From Caballeronia concitans (GTDB lineage Bacteria; Pseudomonadota; Gammaproteobacteria; Burkholderiales; Burkholderiaceae), in the NCBI RefSeq assembly GCF_001544615.1, contig NZ_FCNV02000003.1:124001-188000 (forward strand): 64,000 bases of DNA, read 5' to 3'. Each line of letters opens with the position of its first letter. Positions within the stretch are counted from its first letter, which is position 1. Made by a program: the position numbers and the translations under genes. The notes beneath the pieces were generated by a model. It did no database searches, had not been told where the DNA came from, and worked only from the letters and a program-made list of their open reading frames with translations. Positions 1 through 7,963 of the stretch are shown here, one piece after another.

Positions 1-69
1 CCCGTAAGCAGGAGCATTCGTCGAGGCAGAGCAGTAGCCAGATGAATGTCACTTGCAGGAGCCGCATTT

Positions 70-309
70 ATGGAACTGATCGCATCGTCTAACCCAACGC
101 TACACGTCTTCCATCAGGAAGGCGGGTGGCATTGGGGCATCACCATTGAACGCGCAGCCGGCGGCGGCATGAAAGTGGTCGCCTATAGCGACGAGGGTTT
201 CGACTCGGAAGACGAAGCGCGCGAGGACGGCGAACAGGTCCTGCGCTCGGAAGACTGGCGCTCGCGCCAGAGCTTCAGCCGCAGCGAACGCCGTCCCGGT
301 TGCACCTAG
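70..309 (+). CDS. Hypothetical acidic protein, 79 aa
   Basis: This is a small soluble protein of unknown function with an acidic middle (EDEAREDGE, near residues 46-54) and no signal peptide or membrane segment. An in-frame ATG lies further upstream at 46, but AGGAG at 57-61 sits 8 nt before the ATG at 70, so 70 is the likelier start. It stands alone, 118 bp before a GNAT gene. I do not recognise a domain. Confidence 0.6.
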   Translation: MELIASSNPTLHVFHQEGGWHWGITIERAAGGGMKVVAYSDEGFDSEDEAREDGEQVLRSEDWRSRQSFSRSERRPGCT

Positions 310-427
310 GCGAAGCGATAGTCGTCCTTCAATCGCTTCGTTCTTCTCCTTTCCTCCTTCTCACCTTTTCCCCGACTCGCAAACGCTCGACACTGCATGC
401 ACCGCCCATTCGAATAAGGCGCGCAGC

Positions 428-1309
428 ATGTCATCTGCTTCCCTCCACGTATCTCCCGATAACGCTCGCTTCGCCATCCGCCGCATGAGTCTGGCCGATC
501 TCGGCACGGCGCTCGACTGGGCGGCGGCGGAAGGCTGGAATCCCGGCATCGACGATGCCCGCTGTTTTCTCGCCGCCGACCCGCATGGCTTTTTCATGGG
601 CACATGGGACGGCGAGCCCATCGGCTGCATTTCCGCTGTGGCCTATGACAACGCGTTCGGCTTCATCGGCCTATATATCGTGCGGCAGGAATGGCGCGGC
701 AAAGGCCTGGGCATGCGCTTGTGGAATGAAGGAATGGCGTATCTGGGCGAGCGTAACGTCGGGCTGGATGGAGTCATTGCGCAGCAAGCCAACTACCGCA
801 AATCCGGTTTCGTGCTGGCGTATCGCAACGTGCGTTATCGAGGCGTTGCGGCGGATTGCGTCGAATCGTTGGCGGATATGACCGTTGTGAATGCGTCGAG
901 CGTGCCGTTCGATCGCCTGCTCGCCTACGACACGCGCTGCTTCATATCAGTGCGCGAGGCATTCCTGCGCGCGTGGCTCACGCAAGAGCACGCGCGGGCA
1001 TTCGCCGCGCTCGATGGCGATGAAGTGCGCGGATACGGCGTGATTCGCCGCTGCCGTAGCGGATACAAGATCGGACCGCTCTTCGCGGATGACTTACGCA
1101 TTGCACGCGCGCTGTATCAAAGGCTCGTTTCATCGATTAAAGGCGAGACTGTCTTTCTCGATGTGCCCGAAAGCAATGCGTCAGCCGTCGCGCTTGCGAT
1201 CGAGCACGACATGACGAGCGTCTTCGAAACGGCGCGCATGTACACGCGGGCGCCACTCGCGGCGCCGCTCGATCATGTCTTCGGCGTGACGACTTTCGAA
1301 CTCGGTTAA
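428..1309 (+). CDS. GNAT-family N-acetyltransferase, two-domain (YitH-like)
   Basis: A 293-residue cytoplasmic protein. Residues about 15-140 form a GNAT fold with the acetyl-CoA loop visible as QEWRGKGLGMRLW (the R/Q-x-x-G-x-G/A pattern). The C-terminal half (about 155-290) looks like the second domain found in YitH-type acetyltransferases, with YGVIRRCRSGYKIGPLFAD resembling the family's conserved block. The acceptor substrate cannot be read from sequence. It is a single gene with a weak AAGG ribosome site. The GNAT family call is firm; the subfamily is inferred from length and two-domain layout. Confidence 0.8.
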   Translation: MSSASLHVSPDNARFAIRRMSLADLGTALDWAAAEGWNPGIDDARCFLAADPHGFFMGTWDGEPIGCISAVAYDNAFGFIGLYIVRQEWRGKGLGMRLWNEGMAYLGERNVGLDGVIAQQANYRKSGFVLAYRNVRYRGVAADCVESLADMTVVNASSVPFDRLLAYDTRCFISVREAFLRAWLTQEHARAFAALDGDEVRGYGVIRRCRSGYKIGPLFADDLRIARALYQRLVSSIKGETVFLDVPESNASAVALAIEHDMTSVFETARMYTRAPLAAPLDHVFGVTTFELG

Positions 1310-1324
1310 TGCGTTACTTATAGG

Positions 1325-1534
1325 TTATGCGCTTGGCCTGTCGATTGGCGGCGTGCCGTCATGAAAGAGCTTTCTGAGCGCCGAGCGCAATTCCGGCGAA
1401 TCTTCATGCCGATGAACGCTTACCGCGTGTTGCACGGCGGCTTCCATCAATTCGTCTTCGGAGTCGGCGGACAGCGCCACCGTGCAATTCGTGTCGCTTG
1501 GAAACTCGCGGCAATCGATGAATTTGCGTGCCAT
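1325..1534 (-). CDS. DUF1059 family small protein
   Basis: A 69-residue protein that begins MARKFIDCREFPSD and carries CTVALSADSEDELMEAAVQHAVSVH, the pattern of DUF1059 (conserved CREFP-like start, then a helix with E-x-E-L-x-E-A-A-x-x-H). The frame stays open upstream to 1657, but AGGAGG sits just before the ATG at 1534, so the longer form is rejected. Function is unknown. DUF1059 proteins are common small soluble proteins in Burkholderia-like genomes. Confidence 0.8.
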   Translation of the reverse strand: MARKFIDCREFPSDTNCTVALSADSEDELMEAAVQHAVSVHRHEDSPELRSALRKLFHDGTPPIDRPSA

Positions 1535-1633
1535 GGCATCCTCCTCGCATGAGACGCTGAATTCAGTATAGGCAATGTCCGGCGCTTCAAGGCTGCGTTT
1601 GCGTGCGTCTGCGTGTTTGGGTAACGTGTCGCC

Positions 1634-2086
1634 ATGAACCCACTTTTTCCGGTGCATTCGATTCCCGTTGAGACGCTCGCCGCCTATCGTTCGGCCATTT
1701 ATCGCATCGACGATGAGCCGCCAATCGACATGATGATCGACACAAGGAATGACGCTGCCGCGTCGCTGCTAGCGCGGCATGATGTGACGGGCGCCGTGTT
1801 CGTGACGGCATTCAATCCATTCGGACGAACATTGGAGCAAGACGAAAACGCCACGAGGCAGCAGGCGCTCGCCGCGCTCGTCGCGCAAACGGGACTGCAC
1901 GCGTTGCCGGGCGCGGGCATCGATCCGAAGGGCGCATGGAAAGCCGAAACGAGCCTCCTTGTGCTCGGCGCCGACAAAGAGACCGCAGATGAACTCATGA
2001 TCGCATTCGAACAGAATGCGGTCGTCATATTGGACGCGGATGGTGTGCCTCGCTTGCGATTGCATCCGCGATATCGCCACGCATGA
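1634..2086 (+). CDS. DUF3293 domain protein
   Basis: A 150-residue protein. The block VFVTAFNPFGRTLEQDEN, a later GAGIDPKGAWKAETSLLVLG and the tail AFEQNAVVILDADGVPRL match the order of conserved blocks in DUF3293. Function is unknown. It lies 12 bp upstream of the tautomerase gene and probably shares a transcript with it and the following phosphopantetheinyl transferase. Confidence 0.75.
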   Translation: MNPLFPVHSIPVETLAAYRSAIYRIDDEPPIDMMIDTRNDAAASLLARHDVTGAVFVTAFNPFGRTLEQDENATRQQALAALVAQTGLHALPGAGIDPKGAWKAETSLLVLGADKETADELMIAFEQNAVVILDADGVPRLRLHPRYRHA

Positions 2087-2098
2087 AGGAGAAAACCG

Positions 2099-2485
2099 AT
2101 GCCGCTCGTTCGAATCGATTTGATGCAGGGAAAGGATGCGACTTATCGCGCGACGATTGGGGAAGTGGTGTACGACGCCATGCGCGCCACGCTCGATGTG
2201 CCGGAAAATGACCGCTTTCAAATCGTCGCGGAACACGGCGCGGGGGACTTCATCGTCGATCGCGGTTATCTCGGCATTACGCGCACGGACGAGTGCATCA
2301 TTATTCAAGTGACATTGAACGAAGGGCGCGATCTGGCAAAGAAGCGCGCGTTTTATCGAGCCGTCGCCGATGGCCTGCACGAGCGCCTTGAATTACGTCG
2401 CGAAGACGTCTTTATCGGTCTCGTCGAAGTGAAGAAGGAAAACTGGTCCTTCGGAAACGGCGAAGCGCAATACGCGGCAACGTAA
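2099..2485 (+). CDS. Tautomerase-superfamily protein
   Basis: A 128-residue protein with proline directly after the initiator methionine (MPLVRIDL), which becomes the N-terminal catalytic base in this superfamily. Length and the segments RGYLGITRTDECIIIQVTLNEGR and KKRAFYRAVADGL fit the longer 4-oxalocrotonate-tautomerase-like group rather than the 60-residue enzymes. AAGGAGA precedes the ATG at good spacing. It sits between the DUF3293 and phosphopantetheinyl transferase genes. The substrate is unknown. Confidence 0.8.
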   Translation: MPLVRIDLMQGKDATYRATIGEVVYDAMRATLDVPENDRFQIVAEHGAGDFIVDRGYLGITRTDECIIIQVTLNEGRDLAKKRAFYRAVADGLHERLELRREDVFIGLVEVKKENWSFGNGEAQYAAT

Positions 2486-2490
2486 TACGA

Positions 2491-3198
2491 ATGCAGATGC
2501 ACTCGCTTGCAGTCGATGCGCCCGCGGACGTGCATGTGTGGCGCGTCGATATCGATCTCGATGCGCCGCTCGAAGGGGCCGGCGCGGGACTGCTCGACGC
2601 GAATGAAATCGCGCGGGCGCATCGCTTCATGCGTCATGAGGATGCCGCGCGCTTCATCACCCTGCGAGCATGTTTGCGCCGTTTGCTTGCTGCCGAACTC
2701 GATATCGAGCCGCCGCAGCTCCAGCTCGACGTCGATACAAACGGCCGTCCTTCACTCGCAATGCCTCATGCCCCCGACTTCAACGTGTCGCATTCGGGCG
2801 CGCATGGATTGATCGCCATTTCATTCAAGCGGCGCGTAGGCGTGGATATCGAAGAAGCGCGGCCGTCGTTCGACTGGCGCGAACTCGAAGCCTCGGTGCT
2901 GCACCACGCGGACAAGCGCGTTATCGACGCTACGCCGGAAGCTCAACATAGCGGCGCTTTCCTTGCGTGCTGGACGGCGAAGGAAGCGTTGCTCAAGGCG
3001 CACGGCGAAGGCATCGGCGGAAAAGCACTAACAATGACCAGCTTTTCCGTCTTGCCGCGCAATGGCGTGCGTTATGCGGTATCGGCCGAAGCGGGGGCAT
3101 TCGAAGCCGTATCGATCGAAGCGCCCGAGGGTTATGCAGCGGCGCTCGCGTGGTCTGCCGTTAGTCGGTCTTCGTGCGAATCAAATCACGATGCGTGA
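2491..3198 (+). CDS. 4'-phosphopantetheinyl transferase superfamily protein
   Basis: A 235-residue Sfp/AcpT-type enzyme expected to move phosphopantetheine from CoA to a serine of a carrier protein. The two hallmark motifs are present: GVDIEEARP (Mg-binding Asp and Glu) and WTAKEALLKAHGEGI (the W-x-x-K-E-A-x-x-K motif). The N-terminal region has FNVSHSGAHGL, the CoA-binding His motif. No synthase with carrier domains lies in the window, so the partner is elsewhere. No clear ribosome site precedes the first ATG (a second in-frame ATG is 6 nt on). Its 3' end overlaps the convergent YgjP gene by 38 bp. Confidence 0.85.
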   Translation: MQMHSLAVDAPADVHVWRVDIDLDAPLEGAGAGLLDANEIARAHRFMRHEDAARFITLRACLRRLLAAELDIEPPQLQLDVDTNGRPSLAMPHAPDFNVSHSGAHGLIAISFKRRVGVDIEEARPSFDWRELEASVLHHADKRVIDATPEAQHSGAFLACWTAKEALLKAHGEGIGGKALTMTSFSVLPRNGVRYAVSAEAGAFEAVSIEAPEGYAAALAWSAVSRSSCESNHDA

Positions 3199-3667
3199 GA
3201 TAAAGCCGCAGATCGAATTCGATCTGATGGTAGCCGGGCTGCATCGTTTCGCACAGTCGATAGAACGCCTTGTTGTGCTCGCTTTCCTTCAGATGCGCAA
3301 GCTCGTGGACCATGATCATACGAAGAAACTCGGGCGCCGTGTCCTTGAACAATGATGCGACGCGTATCTCTTTCTTCGCCTTGAGTCTGCCGCCTTGCAC
3401 GCGCGAAATCGCGGTGTGGAGGCCGAGCGCGTGGCGCAGCACGTCGAGCTTGCTGTCGTAGAAGACCTTGTCGATGGCAGGCGCCACGCGTAGAAATTCA
3501 TTCTTCAGGTCGGTGCAGTACTGATAGAGCGCGCGGTCCGACTGCACCGAGTGTCGGTTCGGATAGCGTGCGTCGAGGTATGGCCCGAGCTGCTGCTGGG
3601 CGATGAGACGGCGCACCTTGTCCTGCAGCGTGTTCGGATAGGCGCTCAGGTATTTCAGGTGTTGCAT
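3161..3667 (-). CDS. YgjP-like M48-type metallopeptidase domain protein
   Basis: A 168-residue soluble protein with MVHELAHLKESEHNKAFY: HELAH is the HExxH zinc-protease motif, and the downstream HNKAF carries the third zinc-ligand His, as in the YgjP/WUG family (DUF45). No signal peptide or membrane segment. It is convergent with, and overlaps by 38 bp, the phosphopantetheinyl transferase gene. Substrate unknown. Confidence 0.8.
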   Translation of the reverse strand: MQHLKYLSAYPNTLQDKVRRLIAQQQLGPYLDARYPNRHSVQSDRALYQYCTDLKNEFLRVAPAIDKVFYDSKLDVLRHALGLHTAISRVQGGRLKAKKEIRVASLFKDTAPEFLRMIMVHELAHLKESEHNKAFYRLCETMQPGYHQIEFDLRLYLTHRDLIRTKTD

Positions 3668-3896
3668 GACGGCGTTGTCATCTAAAGACGGTCTAAGGTA
3701 TCGGTTACGCTGGCCCGCTGCGCAACAGTGCTTCCAATCATTTTAGTCATAGGCGCGCCGCCTCGCCCGCGATGTGCGCGAAAGTGAGTTTCCGCCCCCT
3801 GCATTTGCGTAAGTTTATGTATCCACGTGCAGCAGGAATGCGGGCGCCGTGCGAACATGCGCGGTTTCTTTTGCAAGCGTTCCAAGGCAGGTTCAC

Positions 3897-4403
3897 ATGG
3901 CATCGAGTAAGGCCCATCATGCGACCGGATGGGCAGCGGGCATTATTGCGGCAGCCCTCGTCAGCAAGGCGGCAAGCGCAGGGTATTTGTCATGCGCGCT
4001 TGCGGTCCTTGGAGGCGTGGTGGGCGCAACCGCGCCCGATTGGCTTGAAGTGGCGTGGTGGACGAGAAAGCGCAAGCTGTGGATCACGCATCGAACGCTG
4101 ACGCATTGGGGCATCGGCTGGGCCGCGCTGTTTGCATTGAGCTGGCACTTCCTCGGGCAGCATCCCGCCGTGCCGTTCGCATTCGGCTTTGCTTGCGGCG
4201 GCATCATGCATCTGCTGGCGGATTGGCCGAATCCGCTCGGCGTGCCGTGGATTGCCGGCCGTCATTCGCTCAAGCTATGGACGAGCGGACATTGCGATCT
4301 GTTCATTGTCGGCGGGGCGTGGATGGCGGCGCTTTATGTCGCCGATGGTATCTGGTTTCATCATGAGTATGGCCGCATGCTGCTTCACGCGTTGCGCGCC
4401 TGA
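3897..4403 (+). CDS. YdjM-like membrane-bound metal-dependent hydrolase (DUF457)
   Basis: A 168-residue integral membrane protein with about four hydrophobic segments. It has conserved polar residues typical of the YdjM/DUF457 family: an early SSKAHHATGW, then GATAPDWLE, THRTLTHWG, and HLLADWPNPLGV. The His/Asp pattern suggests a metal site near the membrane. The ATG at 3897 is preceded by AGGCAGG; the earlier ATG at 3849 is poorly supported. Role in the cell is unknown. Confidence 0.7.
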   Translation: MASSKAHHATGWAAGIIAAALVSKAASAGYLSCALAVLGGVVGATAPDWLEVAWWTRKRKLWITHRTLTHWGIGWAALFALSWHFLGQHPAVPFAFGFACGGIMHLLADWPNPLGVPWIAGRHSLKLWTSGHCDLFIVGGAWMAALYVADGIWFHHEYGRMLLHALRA

Positions 4404-4477
4404 GTGATTGTCTAAAGGTTCGCGTCGTTAGAATGTCCGCTGCTTTCTTCATGCCAAACAGAAACAGGATGTCGCCC

Positions 4478-4975
4478 ATGCAATCGAATCACGTGCTTCG
4501 CCGGTTGTTCGTTACGCTTTTCGTATTCGTCACCATGATGACGCTCGGCGGTTGCGCGGGCTTCCTGAATCGCGAGCCCATGCGCGTGAATGTCGCGGGC
4601 ATCGAACCGCTCGAAGGACAAGGCCTGGAAATGCGCTTCGCGGTGAAACTGCGCGTGCAAAACCCGAACGACGCGCCGATCGATTTCGACGGCGTTTCAC
4701 TCGATCTCGATCTCAATGGCCGCCCGTTTGCAAGCGGCGTGAGTCCGCAGCGTGGCACGGTGCCGCGTTTCGGTGAGGCGGTGCTATCGGTGCCCGTGAC
4801 GGTATCGGCGTGGTCGATGGCACGGCAGGCGCTGGGGCTGGCAAGCGGCGATGCATCGACCCGGGTTGCCTATGCGGTGCGTGGCCGGCTTGCAGGCGGC
4901 GCGTTCGGCGGCGCGAGCTTTTCGGATAAGGGCGCGATCGACTTTCCGACTGGCGGCGGCGCTTTCAATGACTAA
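4478..4975 (+). CDS. LEA type 2 domain lipoprotein
   Basis: A 165-residue lipoprotein. The hydrophobic N-terminus ends in MTLGGCAGF, a lipobox with Cys after L-G-G. The mature part has the water-stress/LEA14 pattern: a core such as FAVKLRVQNPNDAPIDFDGVSLDLDLNG, then alternating beta strands. AGGA at 4466-4469 lies 8 nt before the ATG at 4478, which I prefer over the upstream ATGs at 4433 and 4469. These proteins are envelope-attached; their exact function is unclear. Confidence 0.75.
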   Translation: MQSNHVLRRLFVTLFVFVTMMTLGGCAGFLNREPMRVNVAGIEPLEGQGLEMRFAVKLRVQNPNDAPIDFDGVSLDLDLNGRPFASGVSPQRGTVPRFGEAVLSVPVTVSAWSMARQALGLASGDASTRVAYAVRGRLAGGAFGGASFSDKGAIDFPTGGGAFND

Positions 4976-4984
4976 TCGAATTCG

Positions 4985-5194
4985 CTAACGACGTTTTTTT
5001 CGCCGCGATGTTTTTGGGGGCGCCATCGCGGCGGTCCAAAAGTCGACCACTTGCTTTTGCGATTGCCGGGCAGCAGTAGTCGCCTGACGCTTGGCGGCGG
5101 CAGTCGCATGCCCGCGCGCCGATCCCGCGATTGCATTGGCTCCGGAAAGCCACATGCTCAGGAAAGGATTCTTCTTCGTCCAGGGATTCTTCAT
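4985..5194 (-). CDS. Small basic protein, hypothetical, 69 aa
   Basis: A 69-residue protein that starts MKNPWTKKNPFLSMWLSGAN, continues with an Ala/Gln-rich helix and ends in a strongly basic tail (PPKTSRRKKRR). AGGAG lies at good spacing before the ATG at 5194, which favours this frame over the other open frame on the same strand. The basic Ala-rich tail recalls small nucleoid- or granule-binding proteins, but that is only an analogy. It ends 9 bp from the LEA lipoprotein stop (convergent). Confidence 0.6.
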   Translation of the reverse strand: MKNPWTKKNPFLSMWLSGANAIAGSARGHATAAAKRQATTAARQSQKQVVDFWTAAMAPPKTSRRKKRR

Positions 5195-5305
5195 GCCGGG
5201 CTCCTGACGTAATCATCAGGCGTCGGCGGATGCAGATTGTGTGCCTGCGAAGGAAACGAGCGCCGAACGACGCTCGCTTCCTTTACGGCGCTTCAACCAG
5301 GCAGC

Positions 5306-5575
5306 TTAGTGCGTGAATTGCACGCCATTGGCACCGTCGTGATGGAACTCGACGTGCGCGTTGCCCGGCGCTGCGTCGTGATGAGCGATCTCTTCAGCGC
5401 GCTTGTGTTCGTCGCGCACTTCGTGGCGATCGCGCTGTTCACGTTGCTCGAGTTTGAACTTCTCGTGTTGCTCTTTGCGCTCGTGTTGCTCGTAGTGCTT
5501 GTAATCGTGCGACTTGGCATACGCGCCCGCCGAAAGGCAAGCAATGAGAGTGGCGGCAAACAGTTTCTTCGTCAT
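5306..5575 (-). CDS. Small secreted His/Glu-rich protein
   Basis: An 89-residue protein. MTKKLFAATLIACLSAGAYA is a clear Sec signal peptide ending in A-Y-A. The mature part is extremely rich in His, Glu, Lys and Arg (for example YKHYEQHERKEQHEKF), so it should be a highly charged, probably disordered or coiled periplasmic protein. GAAGG precedes the ATG at 5575; the frame runs on upstream but without signal character. His density suggests metal or acid buffering, which is inference. Confidence 0.65.
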   Translation of the reverse strand: MTKKLFAATLIACLSAGAYAKSHDYKHYEQHERKEQHEKFKLEQREQRDRHEVRDEHKRAEEIAHHDAAPGNAHVEFHHDGANGVQFTH

Positions 5576-6029
5576 GGAACGGCCTTCATTTAAAGAAGCA
5601 GGTCGGGATGATCTGCATGCCACACAAACGGCTGCGTTGATCGCACGTTGACCGCTGTCGCTTTGGTGTAAGGACATTCAACATTTCTTGGCAAATCGGT
5701 CCCAAATGCCGGAGTCATTTAAGCGCGTAAGCAGAAGTCACTGACTTTTTAGCGATGCCGAAGTGCGAAAGGCAGCGATCGGAAAACTTGGCCGATGCAT
5801 GCTAGATGCAACGCGTAATTTGGCGGGCGCCGCACTTTACATTCCGCAATGTCGGACCTTTAATCAACGAGCGGACTTCGTTGTCCGCCGTCCTTGTTCC
5901 GCTTTGCTCGAAGCAGCCTGTGACCATTTGTCCAAACTACAAGTAACAGAAGCGGAATCCTCGCGCGCTAGCGTTCCAATTGGCAGGGTCGGGCACGTCG
6001 CGGCGCGTTCTCATGCAGCGAGGTCTTCC
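5576..6029. promoter_or_regulatory. Intergenic region between divergent genes (454 bp)
   Basis: This gap separates the leftward His-rich secreted protein from the rightward flavin oxidase and should hold both promoters. An open frame upstream of the oxidase runs from 5763, but it lacks a ribosome site and family-like sequence before 6030, so I read it as non-coding. I see no RNA gene or clear operator. Confidence 0.4.
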
Positions 6030-7415
6030 ATGAACAACATCCCCGTCGAAGCAATCGATACCCTCAAGACAGCGGTGCGCGGCCGTGTCATCGGCCCGGC
6101 CGATTCCGATTACGACGAAGCGCGCAAGGTCTGGAACGCCACCATCGACAGGCGCCCGGCGTTGATCGTGCGTTGCGCGGGCGCGGCCGATGTCATCGCC
6201 GCGCTCGCGTTCGCCCGCGAAAACGGCGTGCTTCTCTCGATACGCGGCGGCGCGCACAACATCGCCGGAAGCGCGGTCGGCGACGACGCGTTGATGATCG
6301 ATCTGTCCGCGATGAAATCCGTGCGCATCGATCCGCAAGCCAAGCGGGCGTATGTCGAGCCGGGTGCGTTGCTATCCGATTTCGATCACGAAGCCCAGGC
6401 ATTCGGACTGGCGACACCGCTCGGCATCAACTCGACGACAGGCGTTGCCGGTCTCACGCTTGGCGGCGGCTTTGGATGGATCAGTCGCAAGTACGGCGTG
6501 ACGGTGGACAACCTTGTCGCTGCGGACATCGTCACGGCGGATGGCAAGTGGCGGCGTGTGAGCGCGGAGTCGGAGCCTGAGTTGTTCTGGGCGTTACGCG
6601 GCGGCGGCGGCAATTTCGGCGTGGTGACGCTGTTCGAATTTCGCCTGCACGAAGTGGGGCCGCAAGTGTATGGCGGGCTCGTCGTTTATCCGCTGGAGCA
6701 GGCAGATCAGGTGTTGCCTCGCTATCGCGAGTTCATCGAGGCCAGTCCCGATGAGATGACCGTATGGGCGGTCATGCGCCTCGCACCGCCTTTGCCGTTC
6801 TTGCCGGAGAGTGTGCATGGCAAGCCGGTGATCGCACTCGCTTGCTGCTATATCGGCGCGCTCGAGGACGGCCCGAAGGCGCTCGAACCGGTGCGCTCGT
6901 TCGGCACGCCGTATGGCGAACATCTCGGACCCATGCCTTTCACTGCATGGCAAAAGGCTTTCGATCCATTGCTTACACCGGGCGCGCGCAATTATTGGAA
7001 GTCGCATAACTTTGCGCGCCTCTCCGACGAGACCTTCGACATTCTCACGAAGGCGGTACTAGCGGTGCCGTCGCCGCATTGCGAAGTCTTTATCGGCGCG
7101 ATGGCGGGGCAGACGAACCGCGTTCCCGTGGATGCGACCGCGTACGCGAATCGCGATTCGGTTTATACGATCAACATTCATGGCCGATGGACCGAAGCCG
7201 CCGATGACGAGAAGTGCACGCAATGGGCGCGCGACATGTTCTCGGCGATGACGCCGCATGCAATCGGCAGTGTCTACGTGAATTTCCTGACGGGCGATGA
7301 AGGCGATCGCGTGAAGGCCGCCTATGGCCCGAATTATGATCGGCTTGCCGATGTCAAGCGCCGCTACGATCCGGACAATCTGTTCCGCAGCAATCAGAAC
7401 ATCAAGCCGGCGTAA
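6030..7415 (+). CDS. FAD-binding oxidoreductase, berberine-bridge-enzyme family
   Basis: A 461-residue flavin oxidase. The FAD domain has IRGGAHNIAGSAVGDD (the His expected to carry covalent FAD), GINSTTGVAGLTLGGGFGWISRKYG, and LRGGGGNFGVVTLFEF. The C-terminus YDPDNLFRSNQNIKP is the BBE domain signature. There is no Cys where bicovalent enzymes have one, so a single His-FAD link is likely. GAGG precedes the ATG at 6030 and total length fits the bacterial family. Family members oxidise sugars, alcohols or alkaloid-like compounds; the substrate here is unknown. Confidence 0.85.
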   Translation: MNNIPVEAIDTLKTAVRGRVIGPADSDYDEARKVWNATIDRRPALIVRCAGAADVIAALAFARENGVLLSIRGGAHNIAGSAVGDDALMIDLSAMKSVRIDPQAKRAYVEPGALLSDFDHEAQAFGLATPLGINSTTGVAGLTLGGGFGWISRKYGVTVDNLVAADIVTADGKWRRVSAESEPELFWALRGGGGNFGVVTLFEFRLHEVGPQVYGGLVVYPLEQADQVLPRYREFIEASPDEMTVWAVMRLAPPLPFLPESVHGKPVIALACCYIGALEDGPKALEPVRSFGTPYGEHLGPMPFTAWQKAFDPLLTPGARNYWKSHNFARLSDETFDILTKAVLAVPSPHCEVFIGAMAGQTNRVPVDATAYANRDSVYTINIHGRWTEAADDEKCTQWARDMFSAMTPHAIGSVYVNFLTGDEGDRVKAAYGPNYDRLADVKRRYDPDNLFRSNQNIKPA

Positions 7416-7470
7416 CAAGTGCGCGCGCCGCTATGGCGTCTCAGGGAACGCCTGGCGGCGCGCGAAAGAC

Positions 7471-7827
7471 CTAAGGCCGTTCGTGGTGCCGCTGCATGTC
7501 TCGATCGTCCGGCTTCGATGCATCATTGCCTCGTTCCTCATAAACGAGCTTGCGCGTCTCGCCACTCAGATGGTCGCGTAGCAGGCCTAGAAACTGAGGC
7601 TCCACTGCAAGCCGCAAGCGATCGAACCGATGACCCAAGCGGCTATGTTCAAGAAACGCCGCCACCGTTCTGGCGAAATTATCGCGGTCTTTATCGACGG
7701 AATCGGTCATACGCAGCGCAGGGTTCCTGATGTCCTCGATCTGTTGCAGATCGAGCTTCAGGCCTCGCGTTTCGAAGATTCGGACGCGGTTGCCGTCGCC
7801 GGCGACAACCCACGTAATGGCGGTCAT
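7471..7827 (-). CDS. Host attachment family protein
   Basis: A 118-residue soluble protein starting MTAITWVVAGDGNRVRIFE, followed by a conserved body ending RKLVYEERGND. This pattern (WVVxAD-like start, H-x-F-LxxxRLGHRFDRLRLAVEPQFLG) matches the family annotated as 'protein required for attachment to host cells', named from Agrobacterium work. AGGAGGAG precedes the ATG at 7827, so the longer upstream frame is rejected. The biochemical role is not established. Confidence 0.75.
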   Translation of the reverse strand: MTAITWVVAGDGNRVRIFETRGLKLDLQQIEDIRNPALRMTDSVDKDRDNFARTVAAFLEHSRLGHRFDRLRLAVEPQFLGLLRDHLSGETRKLVYEERGNDASKPDDRDMQRHHERP

Positions 7828-7963
7828 GATGCTCCTCCTGTCCGCCCATGTTCGGGCGAAGACATTCAGGCATTGTGCGCCAAATTCACTTGAAGCGGCT
7901 TGCTTGACGTGCTCTGCGAGAGCTTGACGCTCTCGCATTGCAGCAATCGTCGAAGAGTAAGTT

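Noticed and set aside
5763-6029. N-terminal extension of the flavin oxidase
   Set aside because: No ribosome site and no family-like sequence; the ATG at 6030 has GAGG upstream and gives the normal family length.
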